64,000 bases of DNA from positions 744,001-808,000 of the forward strand of contig NC_089427.1 of NCBI RefSeq assembly GCF_013426205.1, in the 5' to 3' direction. This DNA is from Metarhizium brunneum. Taxonomy: Eukaryota; Ascomycota; Sordariomycetes; Hypocreales; Clavicipitaceae. A program made the position numbers and the translations under genes. This document shows, piece after piece, positions 60,968 through 64,000 of this stretch (the first letter of the stretch is position 1; each line of letters begins with the position of its first letter). The notes under the pieces are model-generated. The model made no database searches. It was not told where the DNA came from and worked only from the letters and a program-made list of their open reading frames with translations.

Positions 60968-62979
60968 ATCCTATTCCAGACGTTGTCAAATGAATACGTT
61001 GTGCCAAAATGTGTAGCTTATATCCCGGAAGTTTAACGACCAATGAGCCCAACGTACGCTAAATTCGACAAGCATGACAGCCATCAGACATTGCAAACGA
61101 CCCGCGCGAAAAGGCTGTGGCCGGGCGAGGTCGAGTGCGGCGGCGGTGCAGCGCTTTCTTTGCTGGAGCGGTGGAGCAGTGAAACGGTTCCTAGGATATT
61201 GTGTGAGGCTTCTCGACCTGTACCGTTGACGGCACCAAGTTGTGCTCGTCGCAGGGCTGGGCTTTGGACGGTGACCTGATGGTCAAACACCGGAAGGCTC
61301 CAGAGCCCCGTTGTTTTGGCGCGACGGAGCAACCGAAAAGCAGAGCTACGTCATTCGCGTCCCAATGGAGTCGGACTATTCCCATTGCAGCGCCGTCATG
61401 ACAAGGACAAGTTCACACGGCGCATGCCGCTCCCTGAACCATGGCCGGGCCTGCATACAAATAAGTACAGAGTAATATGTATGTATGTATTGACAAGCCG
61501 GCAGGGTTGAGCTCCAGGTTTGGTGCCGTCAGCGCCTGTAGGGTTTACCATGTTGTCGGTTAATAACGCGTACTCCGTAGATACTGTATTTGGGTTCAGC
61601 GGCACAAGGATGTTGATACCCCCCGGTCGGCAATTGGTGAGAGACGTAGCGACGACGACGAAAACGGATTGCGGATTGGCCGTTGGGTCCGTAAAGGCAA
61701 TCGCGCGCCACGAAAAGGTCAGGAAACAAGCATCAGCCGTTGGACGAGACCTAGTCTCGCGAATTGGAATTCATGTCGGCAACTCCACAGCTAAAAACAA
61801 TGCGACTGAGACGGCTTCTTTTCAGTCATTGGTTCGCAAGCCGAAGAGACAGCCGAGCAGCATTTGGCCTCTGTCCTCTTTGCTTCTGAACATGATAGAA
61901 ACACCTGTACATGTACGACCCAGTTTCGTGGCACCCAGGATTGCGATTTCAGATTTGTCGAATGCACGGCCCCGTTCACGACGGAACTATCCTGCCGGAA
62001 GGCCATGGATGCATGGACGTGGACGTAGCACTCGAGTACTCCGGTACATAGCGTCATTACCAAGATCTGCCGGCGTGTCTGGAGGGTCGCATGACGTCAG
62101 CCCAACCAGCAGACCATCTGGGGTAAGGTCGAGCTGGGCCAAGCCAACGTGCGAAATCCGTGCCGGCCATCCCACCTGCTTCTTCATCACCACTGGCTGG
62201 TTAGTTCCTGCGCTGCGCAGGTGAGGACTAGTGGTGTGCTAGTATTGGGATAAGTCGGCCGAGCAGCCAGTTGCCAGCCAGTTGCCAGCCAAGCCAGCCC
62301 AGCTAGCCTGCGCATGCTCATAGCCATGGAGATGGAGCCGCCATGGAGCAATCCCTGCCGAGATGTAGCTTGTCGCCGTCTGATTTACTTTTGCCAGGGC
62401 GGCCGAGTACCTGCTGTGCAGAATAAAAGCAACACCAGTCCCGGCGAGTGCGGCTCATGCCCTTCTGAGCTACATGATGCAGCCAAGTCGATGACATTCT
62501 CCTAGCTGATCCTCCACCGTAACAAGAAGACAAAAGCTGGCCTTCTTCCCCCATCACGCGTCGGCGTCGTGGTCTGCCTGTCCATCGTCAGCCCCTTCAC
62601 GGATAACACCGATATTCAATTTAGTCGCGATATATCCTGGCCCCCTTGCTTGCCGAATAATCCCTGTCGACGACAGCTCCTACAGCGTGAGCGACGGTTG
62701 AAAAGGAACAACCTCAACACGAATGATCTGCGCCTGCGCATATACGAGCACCAACGCACATTCGGAAGCACCCGAAACCAATCGCAAGATAGCATCTGGC
62801 CAAGGTCCGGGTTGTTTGATCAGTCAAGACCGCAGAAGAAATATCCGACCGTTTTTCCATCGTCACGGAAAGCGGTCCGTCATTGAGCGTTGACAGACTC
62901 GACACCCGGTGCAGCTCGAAGAACCCGTCATTGACGTTAGCTCGACGCCACACTTTGTGGTACCAACACTCACGAAGCT
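60968..62979. other. Divergent gene-free stretch (2 kb)
   Basis: This interval contains the promoters of the phosphatase and EIS1 genes. It holds a TACTCCGTA copy at 61571 and a short repeat of AGCCAGTTGCC units near 62265-62295. A 234-codon plus-strand frame (61520-62224) has no recognisable features and is not accepted. Confidence 0.45.
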
Positions 62980-64000
62980 ATGGCCACCACAAAGACGCCG
63001 CCAGCGCAACAAGCGCCTTCCACAAGTGAGTCAATCAAACAGCAAGAGAGACAAGGAAAATAATAGGGGGAGGCAGACGGAGAGGGAGAAGAAGCCACGC
63101 AAGTGACGCTGAGCAGCGTGACGTGAGTTTGTTGGTAGCAAACTTTCCAGACCAATGAATGCGTGGAGGTCGAAGCTATCCTTGGCCTCGGCCGCAGCTT
63201 CCGCACTGGGACCCTGGTTTTTTTTTAGCTCCTTCCACACAATACTTTGTGTCGCTCTCCATGTCACATTTGTCACATTTCCACGCTCTCACTTAACAGT
63301 GCCTTGCTCTTGGATTCGTTTTCTGTTGCGCAAAGCCTCTGCGAAACCCCACGCCCAAGTTCATCTAAACTGGTTGCTGACTTTTACATTCTTCCCGAAC
63401 CACAGTCCAGAATAAAACAGGTCGCATCAAGTACGCCGATCCTCGCAGCTTACCCAGCTTCCCGTCGTCAGGGTTGGCTCCCGACGGCGCTGCAGCCAGC
63501 GCCGCTGCATCGCTTGGCTGGTCAAACCGGAAAACCATCAATCTCTGGAAACCTGATCCCTCATCTTCAGCTTCCGCCGCCGCCGCCTTGGCCAAGGACT
63601 ACAAAATGGCACCGCAATGGGAACCTGCAGCCCAGTCCGACGGCCACAAGGCCGCGCTTCTTGCTGTCGGCTCTGCCAGCGCAGCTCTCAAGCAGACTGA
63701 TACCACCAAGTCTGGGCCTTCGCAAGACACGTGGGGGAACTCGGCGGCGACCCAAGCCTTTCATGCGAACAGGCCAGCGTCGGCTGAGCCTCTGAGCCTG
63801 GCTCATGGTAGCTCAGCGGCTACACAGGCATTCAACGAGAATCGATCTCAGTCTATGAGGAAGCCGCGACGGCCTCACACTCCTCCGGGAGACAAGTCCC
63901 TAGTTGCTGCCAAGGGAGCCATGAGACGTCCCCTCTCATCCACTGGCTTAGCGGACGTTCAGGCATCAGAAGCTAGTGCTGCTGCTAGCGCTCTTAACGG
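62980..64000 (+). CDS. EIS1: Eisosome protein 1 (EIS1), 5' part, truncated by window end
   Basis: Exon 1 is 62980-63025 (MATTKTPPAQQAPST) and exon 2 starts at 63406 after a 380-nt intron, running past the window end; 213 residues are visible. The family pattern is clear: NKTGRIKYADPRSLPSF, then AAASLGWSNRKTINLWKPD, SASAAAALAKDYKMAPQWEP, KAALLAVGSASAAL, and two copies of an SAATQAFxxNR motif. Eis1 belongs to eisosomes, the plasma-membrane furrows organised by Pil1 and Lsp1. Long introns near the start codon are found in other genes of this window too. The remaining C-terminal part lies outside. Confidence 0.88.

Overview
The window comes from the nuclear genome of a filamentous ascomycete (Pezizomycotina; a hypocrealean Sordariomycete is most likely). 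The evidence is short introns of about 50 to 140 nt with GTAAGT/GTGAGT-type donors and CTAAC-type branch points, gene families typical of moulds (SET1, eisosome Eis1, yeast-type tropomyosin, a full SCAP, BIG1), and large intergenic spaces dotted with a TACTCCGTA/TACGGAGTA motif. I saw no rRNA, tRNA, CRISPR array or intact transposon. All exon models below were built by hand from splice consensus, reading-frame closure and protein family resemblance.

Layout. 0.6-4.1 kb: SCAP-type sterol sensor (+). 7.7-8.7 kb: divergent 14-3-3-like protein (+). 9.6-10.9 kb: Myb/SANT protein (-). 11.9-12.7 kb: DUF4202 protein (+). 13.8-14.8 kb: a four-exon cysteine-rich single-pass membrane protein (-), easy to miss because each exon is short. 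14.8-20.3 kb: mostly empty. 20.3-21.0 kb: small conserved fungal protein (+). 22.0-26.0 kb: SET1 histone H3K4 methyltransferase (-). 27.1-36.4 kb: a dense housekeeping block with a securin-like protein (-), tropomyosin (+), RRP17 (-), BIG1 (+), TRM112 (-), an ER cyclophilin (-) and mitochondrial uS13m (+). 39.4-42.2 kb: F-BAR/DEP/RhoGAP protein (+). 42.7-46.3 kb: AP-3 delta adaptin (-). 47.1-47.8 kb: COQ10 (+). 48.6-50.9 kb: coiled-coil/ubiquitin-like-domain protein (-). 50.9-56.7 kb: a long stretch without a convincing gene. 56.7-61.0 kb: EMC2 (-), a Trm140-type tRNA m3C methyltransferase (+) and a tyrosine phosphatase (-). From 63.0 kb: the 5' part of eisosome gene EIS1 (+), cut by the window end.

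This is a normal housekeeping region rather than a biosynthetic or defence cluster, and neighbours do not form one pathway. Several products act in the secretory pathway or at membranes: SCAP, BIG1, ER cyclophilin, EMC2, AP-3 delta, the F-BAR GAP and Eis1. The most interesting signals lie in gene architecture. An ER cyclophilin can end either in a retrieval-like tetrapeptide or, if one more intron is spliced, in a transmembrane tail. Several genes have an intron in or immediately after the start codon. A short palindrome-like motif is strongly over-represented between genes.
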